Assembly: GCA_035235625.1 (NCBI GenBank)
Contig: CP141140.1
Location: 52,137,351-52,201,350, forward strand
Direction of reading: 5' to 3'
Source: Saururus chinensis
Taxonomy: Eukaryota > Streptophyta > Magnoliopsida > Piperales > Saururaceae
DNA: 64,000 bases
Made by a program: the position numbers and the translations under genes
Part shown: positions 1 to 13,339 of the stretch, in pieces
Position numbering within the stretch: position 1 is the first letter of the stretch
Layout: every line of letters starts with the position of its first letter
Notes under the pieces: generated by a model
Databases searched by the model: none
Seen by the model: the letters and a program-made list of their open reading frames with translations, nothing else
What the model was told of the DNA's origin: nothing

Positions 1-1242
1 AGAAATTTGTATGTGACTAGGAGCTTGTGATGGAACCCTAGTAGGTATTCGGTCCAATATGACAACTGTTTGGTCAATCGGTGCCAACATGCATGTGACT
101 GACTTGCATGTAGTGAAGCTTTCCTTCAACGCTGCTTCCAATGGAACACAGGGGTACAAATTGATGTCCGGCAGTGGAAAACCCTATTCTATGCATTTGG
201 ATGTGGGGAGAGCCAGGAGGGGAGGATTTTGGAGGAAGAGGCTCTTGTACTTGGAGGGTACTTGGAGGACCCATAACCAGGGCTCGATAGTGCAAGAGAC
301 AATGTGTGAGCTTGAAGACACAATGTTTTTGGAGGTATGATCACTATCTATTCTAAGAAATGGAGTATTTTATGTGTTTTAAAGTGGAAATATGTGGTAA
401 AATAGTAGGGATTTTGTAGAGGATTGTATGTATTGGCCAATCCCAAGACAAATGTAATAGTATGTGTGAATGGATAATCAACTTTGTAATTTAGATTTGT
501 TAGGGTTGTCTAAGAGGGCAAAGTGAACATCTAGTTATTTTGAAGAAGGAAAATTGTAGATTCAAGAGGATGGAATTCAAGATTAAGATGTGTGAAATTT
601 TACCTAAAAGCATATAATATGTAAATCTATACATTTGGGAAGGTTAATTCTCTTTATTTCAATGTTTTCGTATCATAATCTAACTTAAGTAAACCAAATG
701 ACCATAATATACAAAGTATAAACAATCATCTTCAACGTTACTTAGACACCCTTCCCCAAAGGGGTGGCATTCCTTAGATAACGTGTCTACAGTCTACACC
801 AACCTTGATGACATTACATACCACGCAATAAAAAATCCTCGACAGCCCACTTGGACTATTTAATAATTTTCTATGTATGCACTTGACACAAAAAAGTTCT
901 ATTTTCTTATCTTGTTACTCGTGTGTGTGTATATATATATAACTCATTCCCACCCCATGGTAAAGCAATGCAGGGGAATACCAACAAACAATTTATTCAA
1001 TCACCATCAACAAAACACCAAATTTCAAGTGTCACCATATTATTTGATGTTTAATGTATTTTCTATTTCCATGTTATTTAATGTTCAAGGTATTTGTTAT
1101 TACCCATAAAATTATCCCTTGTTAACTATATATGCCTCATGATAAATGCCTTACCTAGTCCTGGGCATAGAATAAACCAAATCCACATGCATAAAGTATT
1201 CATCATGTGATCAGTATGTATCAAAATACCACATTCACAATT
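1..1242. other. Intergenic, no gene recognised
   Basis: Both strands have only short open frames (the longest about 90 codons near the left edge) with no recognisable domain. The stretch at 59-340 is less AT-rich than the rest and could be a fragment of something coding, but no family is evident. A short TG/TA run lies near 921-940. Confidence 0.4.
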
Positions 1243-1468
1243 AATACCCTTTAACATGACAAGCTGAAGTATTATTCAAAATTACCATTTTGCCCTTCCA
1301 ATTCCACTTAATCACATATATTACATGTCAACATACTACCCATACATGCGTGCCCAATACCCTTTAACATGACAAGCTGAAGTATTATTCAAAATTACCA
1401 TTTTGCCCTTCCAATCCCACTTAATCACATATATTACATGTCAACATACTACCCATACATGTGTGCCC
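1243..1468. repeat. Tandem duplication, 113-bp unit x2
   Basis: Two head-to-tail copies of a 113-bp unit begin at 1243 and 1356, each opening with AATACCCTTTAACATGACAA. The copies differ at only a few bases (for example CATGCG versus CATGTG near their ends), so the duplication is recent compared with the surrounding transposon debris. Confidence 0.85.
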
Positions 1469-2910
1469 CTTCCAAAAAAATCATTTGTGATCTCGGCCTA
1501 TTAATATGAACATTCAAGAGACATTGAAATGGAGAATTTCATAGTTTGAGTAAATTGGGTGATTGGTGTAAGCAAATTACCCGTCTTGGTCTTACACCTG
1601 GCAAAACATTAATTACATATTGTTTTGACTTCTAATTTTTAAAATAAATACCTAAATACATTCGATTAACCTAAAATTTTGACCATAGTAAATTCCACGT
1701 GTCTAGGGTCCAAAATTAATTCTAAAACTGGGTTTGACACTAAAAATATTTTTTTAGATTTCTAAGGTCATAACTAGGTTAATGCAAATCCAAACTAACT
1801 TAGGGTTTTTGTATTAGAATCAAGACTCATAGTCTCCAGAAATTTTGAGGTGGTCTAACATTGTTTACTTCTCAACAACCATGTTAAAATCCCAATTACA
1901 GTGATTGGATATATAGACCTTTTCCAATTTTAGAAAATCTAATAATTAAACTAAATATAGGAAAAATCACAAAAAATTGAAACTAAACTAGACTCATTCA
2001 AGAGTATGTGGAAAGGCTCATTCTCTAGGATAATGGTATCGAAACTTGAACCAAAAATAGGGTATTGGAAATATGCAAAAAACTAGATTCAACAAGAAAA
2101 AATGTTGACTAATAAAATATATTTGAAAAAATACTTGAAATTTTATCGGGATGGATTTTAAGTCTTCCTTGAACTCCCATAAAAATTTCATATTGATATG
2201 AGCACCAGAAAGTCCCAAAACCATTCGGACTCTCTTGGTGTACAGTGAAAACCAAGAGCAAAATATCACATTCAAACAATTTAACCCTAATCCTAATGAC
2301 CTCCCCCATTAACAAATCTATTTAAAATCATGATTACAAACATGAAACACACACTAGCATCCATCATAGAGATCATACATCAGTTCGAACACATGCATAG
2401 GATAAAAAAACATATGATATTCATCAAAATCTTAACATTAATTCAGGGAAAAATATAAAAATATGCACTTTCATTCAAGCATACATAAATCACATACAAA
2501 ACAAGCTCTAGATCATATATTTAACATGAAACAAGAAAGGTGTAGGTAGTTACTACCTTTTCAACGAAGGAAAACTTCTCTCGAATGCATTTCGAACCTT
2601 GCATAGCCTAGGTGGATGGTCCTCCTTCTCCAAGCTTTAAGGGGGATCTTAATGGTTTCCACCTTCAAAAAAGCTCCAAGAAGGGAGGGAGAGAGAGGCG
2701 GAAAAGAAAGGGGGAGAAGGTGGTCAAACCAAGTGAGAGGTGAGAGAGAGAGGTGGCATGGGGAGAGAGATTGGAAAGGAAGGATTCCTCTTAAGCTAGG
2801 ATTCCACTTAAGCTAGGATTCCTCCTATATGACATTACTAAATTCATCTCTTCAAGGATTTTCTTGATTTGATTCTATCCTTTCAAATTTAAAAGATCAT
2901 GGACTATAGG
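1469..2910. other. Intergenic, AT-rich, unassigned repeat DNA
   Basis: No credible gene. A purine-rich stretch (GGGAGAGAGA-type, about 2680-2780) is followed by a short duplication of TTAAGCTAGGATTCC near 2790-2820. The composition suggests old retroelement LTR DNA in reverse orientation, but no terminus could be placed. Confidence 0.3.
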
Positions 2911-3543
2911 TGTTACGCCCCGGCGATGCCCGACCCGAGCTGAACCCGGTCCAAGGGCCGGTCAAGCGCGCGGGGGCAACGAAGTGAAAATTGAGAAAAC
3001 GATTTAGCGGAAGACTTAACCCTAACCACGGGCGATTAACAGCAACACGGAGTGCGCACAATCCTTTGAGCAAGAGTAAATAAAAGGGAAGAAAAAGTTG
3101 TTGCTTATCACAAAGTAAACAACAATCTCAAACCCACAAACTTAGTTAAGTAAAGCCCACACCGGCTCAAAATAAGTCATAATCATCACAACTGTAGTAT
3201 ATGACATAAATCCAAAACAAGAACCCTACACAAAGGTTTGAACATAAAGCATGAAACAAACGCAGGTAAGTCACTCAACGATCTCCATAATCACACCCAA
3301 GCTATCTCTGACCTTTCCTCAAAGAGGCAATCCTGTCCGTCTGCGTGTCGCACCACGCAGCCCCAAATCAAAACACAAAAGAGGGGTGAGTTTTAACACT
3401 CAGCAATGGTTTTAATATCACTGTCAACGTAGAAAATACGATAGCTTAGAAATAAGATCGTTCAGATCAAAGATTTACATGGTGCATCACTTTCTGATCA
3501 CACATTCATATCACCTAACACTGCATCATAATGCATAATTCAA

Positions 3544-3923
3544 CCTGCATGGATGTATCTCTAGCATACATATTCCCACATGCTTTCACATCATACCAAT
3601 CCCGCATGGATGTATCTCTAACATACATATTCCCACATGCATAATATCATCACAACCTGCATGGATGTATCTCTAACATACATATTCCCACATGCATAAT
3701 AGCATCACAACCTGCAAGGATGTATCTCTAACATACATATTTCCACATGCATTTCATCATCAAAGTCAACATGCATGGATGTATCTCTAACATACATATT
3801 CCACATGCATAACATCAAAGTCAACATGCATGGATGTATCTCTAACATACATATTCCACATGCATAACATCAAAATCAACATGCATGGATGTATCTCTTA
3901 CATACATATTCCCACATGCATAA
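3544..3923. repeat. Minisatellite, ~56-bp unit x7 inside the solo LTR
   Basis: About seven copies of a 55-58-bp unit with the core GCATGGATGTATCTCTAACA followed by TACATATTCCCACATGC. Copies differ by small indels and substitutions. The array belongs to the LTR at 2911-6391. Confidence 0.85.
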
Positions 3924-4350
3924 TGTCATCACAATCAACCTCCATCAAGGAGTAATCACACATTAACGTCACACAGACGGGAGCATAGACAAGGCCACGA
4001 AGGCGTGTCATGGTACAAAATTCTACACAAGAATTCAAGAAAGATCGGGGTTGTCAATCCCTAATACTGCTCGCCCTGGACGATCCTGGCCAAGGATGTC
4101 CCATTCTCACACAGAGAATCTAGAGCAGGGGTGTTCGCCCAGGGACATCTCCTGCGGAGGGAAGAGCCCGAGTTCTCACACAGAGAACCCTAGAACACGT
4201 GGTAGCGGGGTGCACACGGCATACCACACTGGATTCTCAGGGTCCAGATGACACACATAATAATATTCTCACATATCCGCAAGACAAGTACACAACTCGT
4301 CCCCACATCATTCCATTAAACAAGACTCAACCCGGGGAGTGCACTCATTT

Positions 4351-4415
4351 CACACAGGAACTTCAAATCGTTCCACACAGGAACTTCAAATCGTTCCACA
4401 CAGGAACTTCAAATC
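4351..4415. repeat. Short tandem repeat, 23-bp unit x3
   Basis: Three copies of CACACAGGAACTTCAAATCG plus TTC begin at 4351, 4374 and 4397, inside the same solo LTR. Confidence 0.85.
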
Positions 4416-6396
4416 AAAATATGTCCTTTCGGACCAATCAACTTGCGATTAATCCACGACCGATAAACCCGGCACACAATTCCATCGCATTGCATCCAAT
4501 CGGTCAAATTCGATTAATCACGATAAGGCCTTGCTTGGAAATCCATTTTCATGATGCGTGCAGCATGGTACATGCGTGGGCAAAGCATACATGAATCCTA
4601 ATCATGATAAGTGCTCTCACCAGCCCCTAATGCATCATTCATAATCACGATATTAAGCTTCAACATCATCATTTAACCCCCACATGTGTGTGTGTGTAAC
4701 TAGTAGAAGCCTTTCACATAATGCATATTAACATGCTTGAAAATCAACTCACTACCACACTACACATGCGGAAATCATAGTAGAAGAATCGTTGAAATCA
4801 TAGTTAAATTCAAAACTCAACCACAAAGGCTAAACACCTATAACATCACTCATTTCATCATTGAGTCATGGCAATCACCAACATTCACACACCATTAATC
4901 ACAATTTATCATGACAAATCAGTCCAACAATGATTGTAGTCCTACTGAAAATATATGCTTATCCAAAGGGAACCAACCGTTCATAATTTCAAGATAACGA
5001 TTCCAACATCATGCCACAAAACATAAGTCATCCCACCATCTCTAAGCATATGTCTCAACTCTATAAACTCAATAGCATGCATTTCCAGTAGCCTAACATA
5101 GCTTAAAACACTCCACATTCATATAAAATTGGCAAGCTAAAGTGGAATCATCAAAATAGGCATCATACACACAACATACAATTTCCTGTGTAGCCGATCG
5201 ATCGCCCTTCAGGCCGTTCGATCGGTTACACGCAAAAATTTAAAATTTTCAGTTCAGCTAATCGATCGCCCTGCAAGGCCGATCGATCGCCAACACGGCA
5301 GAACAGTCATCTTCTTCCTTTCACAAAATCAAACCGAAACATCATAGATAACACTTCAAATCCACATCTAACACCCTAATCATCATCAAAAGTCCTCCTT
5401 GACTTCTAGAATGTCAAACCAAACCATAATAATGCAAAACCCTAAGAAATCGGGATTAAATAATTCCATTTTCTAATCTTACCATTAACACACTAAATCA
5501 AGCAAACCATTTCGAAATAAGCCAAAAATGAAGAGTTTTACCATGGATAAACAGAGATTTTGAAGACCCATTACCTCAGCACTTGATTAAGCTCGGATTG
5601 AAGAGTCACCCTTCTTGAAATCCTTGAAAACACAATGAGTTTGAATTAAACTCTAATAGAAATCGATTTACCCAAGAAATCCCTAATTAAACCTTAGATC
5701 TAGGGCTTGTTGGTAGTAAAAATCGAATTTTGAATGTTAGGGTTTGTAGTAAAACACAAATCAGTAGCTTTTGATGGTCAAAAAACGGATTGAATCAAGG
5801 GGAAAATGGTAGATTTGGATGAAATTAAGAGAGAAGCTATGGATTAGTGCTTAATTAGAGTAAGCTTACCTTAATCGGCTTCTAATTCGGGCCTAAGTGG
5901 GGATTAGGTCTGCCTTCCTTCCTTAGCCTATTCCCAAAAATGGAAATGGCTCAGGTTTACCCTTTTATAGTAAGGGTTGGGGTAGACATAGGTAAGTTTT
6001 GGGGTGTAAATATGAAAAGTAGGCTAAAAGTGGGTATTTTGTAAATTTAAGCACAATTTAAGCCTAATAAAATTCTGAAAATTTTTGTGGGACCTTAAGT
6101 ATATGTCTAGGTTCCTTTGACAGAAAAATAAAATTTTCGACGATGGGGCCCACAGGGGTCCCGCCAAAACCCTAATTTTTGGGAAAATAGTAAAAATTCC
6201 GAAAAATCTCAAAAATTCACATTTGGTTTAAAATCACTCAAAACCACTAATATTGAAGTTAATTTTGGTTAAAACTATCACAAACACTATTTATTTATGA
6301 AATCACCGAATAAGATCAGAAAATGCGTAAATCTCACGATAACCCATAATTAAAAAAAACCAAAACCGGTTCAAAGATGAGGGTCCTTACAATAGG

Positions 6397-7589
6397 CAAC
6401 TTGGTGCCAAAGCAAGGAGTCTGGGCATGTTGGGCGACCAATAAGCATGTGCCCAAGCCCATCTAAGGCCTACTTACCCATTTGTTTGCCTAATTCTTTC
6501 CTTTCTAATCAAAGCTGGTGTTACTGAGAGTTTAGTATTCATCTAGGTGTCTTAGCATATCACTAAATTTCTCTTCAAACTTGTACTTTGTAGAAGTAAG
6601 AATATCAAGAATTCTAACCTCTATGCATAGAAATTTTTACTAGGCAACGAAAACTAAGAATGTATGCATTAACTATTAATCTATCAACCATTCAATCAAA
6701 CTGAGCATGCAAATCACACATAAACACCTAAGGATTTAACATGGGAAAGCCTAACTAAGGTAAAAAAACCACAACAACCACTTTTGTCTAAAATTAGTGT
6801 ACTAGATAGTATGACACTCCATAGACACAAGCAAACTACCAACCTTATTTTTCAACTCTCCAAAAACTCTTTTTTGTTTAGACCTTCAATAAATTCTATT
6901 CGTTGCTGGCCTTCAAGTCTTCTCCTTTAAATACTTGAAACTTTTCCTTTATTTACTTTGTCTTTGTCTCCTTCTAGCTACAACAACAAGCTTATCTTAT
7001 CCTTTGACTTTAGACTCAATCCTCTTCAACTCCTTTAAAGATTTTGCTACAACTTCTCTTTGAATTGGTGTGTGAGAATCTTCTCTTTCAGTTGTGTGTC
7101 TTCATAAAATCACCATTAACAAAAGCTTGAAACTCAAGGATGATTTCTCTAGGAAAACAATGAAAAATGAACTCTTAGCTCTTCTATATAATTGTTTAGG
7201 TTTTCCTTTCTTAAATTTTGTGATCCCTTAGCCTTTAGATTGGACATTATGTCGGTTTAAGAGCTTAACTCAAATTAAGAATACAATCTCTTCTGAACAT
7301 GCTTAAACTAGGTAACCATAACATACATCAATTGATTATTTCAAATAGTGATCGATCATTCACTATTTTATTAGGGTATGATACCACTAGCTATCAATCC
7401 ATCAATTAGGCGAACGATTGATAAACTCCCAGCTTCATTTTACATAGAACTATTTCAACTAGCACTAGTTTTTGGTTGGGCCGGGTTAGAGCATAGGCTA
7501 GTGATGCTTTCGGCTATTGGTCTCTCACCATCTATGGTGCAGTACTCCACCACTTCACCTAGCAGCATGACGCTTTGCCATCTAGGGTG
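6397..7589. other. Intergenic, no gene recognised
   Basis: AT-rich sequence without a credible coding frame. Short GATCGATCA-like words occur near 7340-7360, as in other LTR-derived stretches of this window. Confidence 0.35.
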
Positions 7590-8351
7590 CATATAAGAGG
7601 AGGTTCCGTCTGTCATCTTGGGGTGCAATGAGAGAAACATACTGGGTAAGGGGAGGTCTTGTCCATTGCCTTTTGGGTAAGAAAAAGAAAAACAATCTAG
7701 AGCAAGAGGAGGCTCTGCTCACCATCTTTGGACTTAAAGGGAAGGACACCCACACCCAGAAGGAAGGAGAAACTCTGAACATTGCTACTTCTGAAAATCT
7801 CATGGGAGTAAGCATTTCTGAGCTTCTAATTTTATTCATAGTTAAATAAATGCATATGTTCCTTAAGTAGTTAACCTAAGAGCGTGAATGACATAAATGT
7901 TTTGCTCTTATCTGCTCTATTATGCTCTATTCTAAAAGAGATGTCTAATTCCGATGATTTATTAGTTTCCATTTGACTCTAATGATTTTATGAGATTTGT
8001 CTAACTCCAAATATTTTATTAGATTATAAGTATATGAAATATATGTTTTTGTGCCGCTTGATGCATGTTTTAGCTGTTAGGCAGAATTATATTCGGATCC
8101 AATCATATTGGAATAACATTAGAGATGTTATCCAATACATATTGTAGGCAACCAACGACATAGCAACATTAGCCCGATCCAGTTAGTTATAAATATAAGT
8201 TTTGTTCTAACCTACGCGTGATAAAGCTTTGAAGCCCTTTAGGGCATAGAGGAACATTACAGCTCTCAAACATAGCTAATGCTTTCTCGTTTAAGAAAGA
8301 AAAATTTTAATCAAAGATTTTCTCGACTTTGGGTCAAGTCGGGTTGTTACA
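7590..8351 (+). mobile_element. LTR fragment, 3' part (first of a tandem pair)
   Basis: Aligns by eye with 8640-9514 and with the distal part of the solo LTR at 28441-31350. Shared blocks include a GGAGTAAGCATTTCT segment, the GATGATTTATTAG segment, a block around GGCAGAA..TTCGGATC, and a terminal GGTTGTTACA at 8342-8351. The 5' part of this LTR is not found. It contains one intact copy of the TTATAAATA site (8187-8195) that is occupied by a MULE MITE in the related LTR near 30.1 kb. Confidence 0.7.
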
Positions 8352-9514
8352 AAGGCGGACCTTCCAGCCGCAACGTGCGCATTATGTGAAGGCATCATGC
8401 ACATAATGCACGAGAGCAATGAACACCATTGAAAAAGGCAACATGATGTCCCATTGGGGCAGCATCATGGGCTAGAAAAGGGAGGTGGGGTTCTTTTGAA
8501 CAAACCTAGTTTCTCTATTTCTGGGTCATTCTAAGTTTGTTCAAAAGGCGTTCTTAACTGAATTAAGGGTATTCTATATAATAGAAGGGAATATTCCTCG
8601 AGTTAGGCACTCTAGAGGGGAAAAATAGTCAAGGGAGAGAGGAGGCTTAGTCCTCCATGGTTAGGCTGTAAAGAAAGAAATGTCCCTGGTAAGGGGAGGT
8701 TTTGTTTGTTGCCTTCCAACATGTGAAGAGTGAAACATCTCTGGGTAAGGGAAGGTTTTGTCTATCTCTTTAGGGCACAATGAGAGAAACATCCTAAGTA
8801 AGGGGAGATTATGTCTATCATCTTTGGGCAGGAAAGGAAGAAATATTATGTAGGAAGAGGAGGCTCCGCCCACTGTCTTTAGACCTGAAAGGGAGGATGC
8901 CCAAAAGGAAGGAGAAATTTTGAACACCATTACTTCCAAAAACCTCAAGGGAGTAAGCATTTCTAACTTTCTAATTTTAATGCATTTTAAATAAATGCAT
9001 ATGCATCTTAAGTATTTAACTTAAGATGTTAAATGACATATATGCTATAATTTGCTTTATTATGCTCTAATATGTTCTACTTTGTTCTATGAAACAAAGA
9101 GATGTATGATTCCGATGATTTATTAGCTTCTGTTTGACTTCAATCATTTTATGAGATTTTTGTCTGATTCCGAATGTTTTATAAGATTATTAATATATGA
9201 AATATATGATTTTGTACTGCCTGATGCATGTATTAGCTATTAGGCAGAACTACGTTCGGATCTAATCGTATTGGAATAACATCATAGATGTAACCTAATA
9301 TGTACATAGGCAACCAATGGCATGGTAACTTTGGCCTGAAGCAAATTAGTTATAAATATAAGTTTTATTCTAGCCTATGCGTGGCAGAGTTTTGAAGCTT
9401 TGTAGTGTGTAGAGGAACATTACAACCCTTTCACACAATTGATGTTTTCTCGTTTAAGGAAGAAAAATTTTAGTTAGAGATTTCTAGACCCCTGGATCAA
9501 CCTAGGTTGTTACA
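8352..9514 (+). mobile_element. LTR fragment, second tandem copy
   Basis: Directly follows the previous LTR end and runs to GGTTGTTACA at 9505-9514. The proximal half (8352-8640) resembles the mid part of the 28441 solo LTR (the segment ending TTTCTCTATTTCTGG), and the distal half repeats 7590-8351 at an offset of about 1160 bp. An empty TTATAAATA site is at 9350-9358. The LTR start is missing. The tandem arrangement is most easily explained by unequal recombination between LTRs. Confidence 0.65.
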
Positions 9515-10559
9515 ATTCAATGTATTCTTCAACAATCAATCAATTGAATAATATTTTAACATTGTTGCCCTTTTTACCTAATTTGGCAAGAAACTCCCAA
9601 AATCACTTAATTCACTCATTCTAAGATAATCTAAGTGATTTGTATATATGAGTGAGCAAAATTAATCTCTTTTACCTTAGTCTTTAACTTTGATCGATAA
9701 GAACACATCTGCTCCTATTTTTCATGTCTGTAAATATTAAATCTGACTCAACCATAACTACATCTACTTAGATTCCTAAGATTAAAAACATACATGAATT
9801 TTTGACATTGTATTATCATCAAAATTAGCCAATTACAATATATATGCCTCACATGTTCTTTCAGTTTCATCAAAGTTTCCTTAATTAGAACACCCCTAGC
9901 CCCTTCTCTTCCGGTTAGGGCATGACAGGCAAGTCTAGGTGAATCACGTCTGCCCATTGGTACTCCCTCGTACAAAGATAATTCAGGTCATCATGTAGAT
10001 GGGTCTGCTAACTTACTAAAAATAGACCCTTATATCAAAATGGTGTGTTTCACCCTTCTAGGCCCACTTGGGATTTTAGTTTTGAGTAGCCGAGTTGACT
10101 AGGTTAGTTGTCCCAACCTATACTCTTTGCTTAAATTAGGAAAGATCTCATACCTTACCCCTAAAGGTCAAGGGTTCAAATCTAGGCTTTTATCATGGTT
10201 CAGTTTAACTTAATGAGGTTAATTTCTCTTTTGAATTTAATTTTCATAAAATTCTTCTGCATTTTTGGGTGTTACACACTATGTTCAAAGTTTAACTTTT
10301 TCTTGTTGAGATTGTTTAAATTGCTAGAAAGTAGTTTTGTAAGTACATATTCAGTCATATGTAATATCTTGACTTATTTCGATGAACAAAACAATGTCAC
10401 ATGTGCATAATTTTGAGTTAAAGTAGTGAAGATGGGGCAAAACTGAAGACTTAAGAGGTATTTGCAAGGTAAAAACATGCACACACATTACACACTACAT
10501 ACACAATTGAGAGTAATGAGAATTATCACATGAGATTGTGTGAGTGTAGGAGAGACAAA
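9515..10559. other. Intergenic, no gene recognised
   Basis: AT-rich with no credible gene. A weak tRNA-like box A (near 10088) and box B (GGTTCAAATCT, near 10172) are too far apart for a tRNA gene. Confidence 0.35.
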
Positions 10560-11290
10560 TGAAAATTCGTAAAAGAATATGATCTTGTTCATCTGTGTTG
10601 ATTGCTATTGAAAGTTCAATCGATCAGCCTTAAGAATATTTTTCAAGAGTATCTCCAAAAGATTGAACGATCGATTGCCAAGTGGATAGATTGATCGGAG
10701 CTAGTCTTGAATAATTCCAGTATAGTGAACGATCAATCGTTGTATGGAACGGTTGATCATTTGTAAGTCAAATTTCAAATAGTACAAGGAACGATTGACG
10801 CCCTATGAAATGATCATCGGTTAGACACATAGTTGCCAAAAATAGGACATTCTATGAGGATTTTTTTCTTATTGAAAGTCCAATACCTAAACCGACTTCG
10901 AGGTCTATAAAAAAGGGGTTTGGGCATGGCCAATGAGGGTGGAAGCCTAAAAAACTAAGAGAGAATATGTAGATATTTGTCTATTGCATTAAGGGAGAGA
11001 GCTTCCTCTACTATTAGATTTTGAGAGAAATATCAAGCTAGTCATATGAATCCTTGAGAATTCATGTCTACACCTTTAGCTTCATAAATTGAGGATATGT
11101 AGTACAAACACTTGAAGGACAAAGTATTGAAGAAAGGAGAAGTGAGATTAAAATTTTCATTCATGTTTTATCTTTGAAGAATAGCTAAAAAGATCAAAGG
11201 GGAGATCATTCAAGGAAATAGATATGAGTTGAAGATTATGATCGTTCAAAGCAAACAAGGAGGAAAGACCAAAGTTGACACAATATTCTT
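10560..11290 (+). mobile_element. LTR-like fragment, probably Ty1/copia
   Basis: Shares with 38455-38990 the ordered blocks: GATCGATCG-type words, a short ACCTAAACCGAC segment, then a TATA-like CTATAAAAAAGGGG near 10908, and a purine-rich GAAGA..GACCAAAG..TCAAA segment at the distal end. The order (U3-like words, TATA box, transcribed leader) suggests an LTR read on the plus strand. Ends and target duplication could not be found, so the superfamily is inferred. Confidence 0.4.
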
Positions 11291-11354
11291 CCCCTTTTTG
11301 CTTGGCTTGCTACCACTTGCCTGATCCTTGTTGCCTTGATTCTTGTCAGGGCAA

Positions 11355-12767
11355 TGATAAGCATGAAATATATATCTATTTTATATGCCTTTTTACCTTA
11401 TTTGCTAGTATAGATTAGGTTAAATAAGAGTTAGTTATAGTTTATTTAGATTAAAATAAAAATTAGTATTTTAGTTTAATTATTAATAATTTTATAGTTA
11501 TTAGTAGTTTAGACATGCATTTGAACAAAGTTGAGATTTTAATTATATTGTACATGTCTAAAGGATGATATTTTATATTTTGTAGGTAAAGTGTCGAGGT
11601 ACTTGGACGATGTTTGAAATAATTAAAAATAGTCTTGACATGCTTTAAAGTGATTTAGACAACTTTTTATAGTTATAAACAAGTTAGAAATTAATATGGA
11701 CATGAAGAAAAGCTTAATGAACAAAATATGGACTGTCCAGAAAAATTGTCCAGATTGCAAAAACATTGTATCCGTTCAAACGGGGTCACTTACCGTTTGA
11801 ACGGGATAACGTGATTTTGAAGAAAATACAATTCAAGCGTACAAATAGGCATACAGGGCGTTCGAACGGCATAACGTGCAGTTTCCTAGTTTTAGCCAAT
11901 TTTTAATCCTTTTCATATTGGACTTCTTCCTACGGATCTTATGCCTAAAAGATATATTTGGCTTGAAACTAGAGGATTCCAGTAGATTTTATAAAGAGAA
12001 AAAGGAAGAAGAAGATGGAAGAGAACTCAAAGTTTTTAATGGAGATTCAAGTGATTTCTTCTACAATGGAAGGTTAGACTTTTCTTTTACTTAGGAGTTG
12101 ATGAAGCTATAGATAAGTTTCAGTTTTTTTTCTTTTTAATTTAGATCTCAGTAATGAATGATGACAATTGTATGATATGAATTTCCTTTTTAATAAAAGA
12201 GTTTTTCATGTTTATTCAAATCTATGTTAATTTATTATCTTATAGATGATAGATTGATGTGGTTTTGATATTTTCATCGATTCTAATTTCTGTGATTTAG
12301 ATGAGATGTTCATACAATAATTTTAATGTTCAGATAATTAGTGACTTGGATGAGTTATACTAAGATTAGACGGGTCATGCCTATAGCTAGTTTAGTGTAG
12401 ATGATCCATGTTGTTGTCGAAGATAGTTCATGCCATGGAATTTAATTAATGATTCTTTCTAAAGTAATTCTAGCTTGTTGCTAAGAATACTTGTTCATAT
12501 TCACACTAGATTTAGATTAAAAGTTAAGGAATTGTTATGGTTCTATAGTGGATTCGATTTTCTAAGTAATTTCCATCATATTAATCTCTTATTTTTAAAC
12601 TACTTTATTTCTTTAATTAAAGTTTAAGTTTGTTTTACATTTCAATCAGCAAATTCCTCTTTAGATTTAGTGATAATTCATCCGTCCCTGAGGTTCAACA
12701 ACCCTTAAATACTTATCCTAGTACAATTACCTTGTACACTTGCAAAGGGTTTAATTATAAACGATCA
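11355..12767 (+). mobile_element. Solo LTR (Ty3/gypsy, Tat/Athila-like) in copia gag
   Basis: Begins TGATAAGC at 11355 and ends GATCA at 12767. The flanking 5 bp are GGCAA (11350-11354) and AGCAA (12768-12772), a 4/5 duplication. The distal block CCCTGAGGTTCAACAACCC, followed by TTACCTTGTACACTTGCA, resembles the conserved 3' segment of plant Tat/Athila LTRs (recalled family knowledge). The same block recurs in the fragment at 50409-50795. Orientation is taken from that block. No internal domain is present. Confidence 0.7.
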
Positions 12768-13339
12768 AGCAATCAACCTTGAAGCAACCCATCTGGCGAC
12801 ATTTGAAGCGTGACCCTTTAAGATTAGAGTTACCCCCTTACCTTGGGGCTTCTTGCCCTTCTTCTTAAAGTTCCTATTCTTAGAAAGTCCTTGACCACCC
12901 TTCTTTGAGCCATGTTGAACTAGGTTGTTTGATGCATCTAAACCCCTCAAGTGATGTTTTCTCTCCTGTTCTAAGTCAAACTTGGCAGTGAGATCATCAA
13001 GAATCAGCTTTTTATCAGTCGTGTTTAATGTTATCACCACATATTTCTATGACCTGGTAAGATTGTTTAGAATAGTAGAGACTTAGATGTCTTCTCCCAA
13101 AGTGTTGTTAAGCATCTCTAAGTCACTTGCAACGAGGGACATAGAATTGATGTGCTTCAGTTTATTATCAATTCCCTTCATTTTCATATTCTGGTATCAC
13201 ATTTATAATATCCCGATATGGGCCTCATTATGCTCCCCATACCTTTTAGCAATTACTTCAAGTATATCCATGGTAGTTGAGCGCTTCTTAAAAAATATCT
13301 CTATAGTAGGCTCCATGAAGATCATAATTATGATCCTAG

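Larger units (their letters stand above)
2911..6391 (-). mobile_element. Solo LTR (Ty3/gypsy-type, Tekay/Del-like termini)
   Basis: The element starts TGTTACGCCCCGG at 2911 and ends GGGTCCTTACA at 6391. It is flanked by a perfect 5-bp duplication, ATAGG, at 2906-2910 and 6392-6396. Read on the minus strand it begins TGTAAGGACCC, close to the start of the solo LTR at 40292. A TATA-like CTATAAAAGG lies on the minus strand near 5963-5972, supporting minus orientation. There is no internal domain and no second LTR. Long LTRs opening TGTAAC/TGTAAG-CCC are typical of plant chromovirus (Tekay/Del) elements; the clade is inferred. It carries internal minisatellites and words of the GATCGATCG type near 5195-5290. 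Confidence 0.85.

Noticed and set aside
8661..8960. A 99-codon minus-strand frame
   Set aside because: It is antisense to an LTR leader made of imperfect repeats, also present around 7600-7830.
10084..10182. tRNA-like A box and B box (GGTTCAAATCT)
   Set aside because: The boxes are almost 90 bp apart, there is no cloverleaf, and no SINE tail or target duplication was seen.
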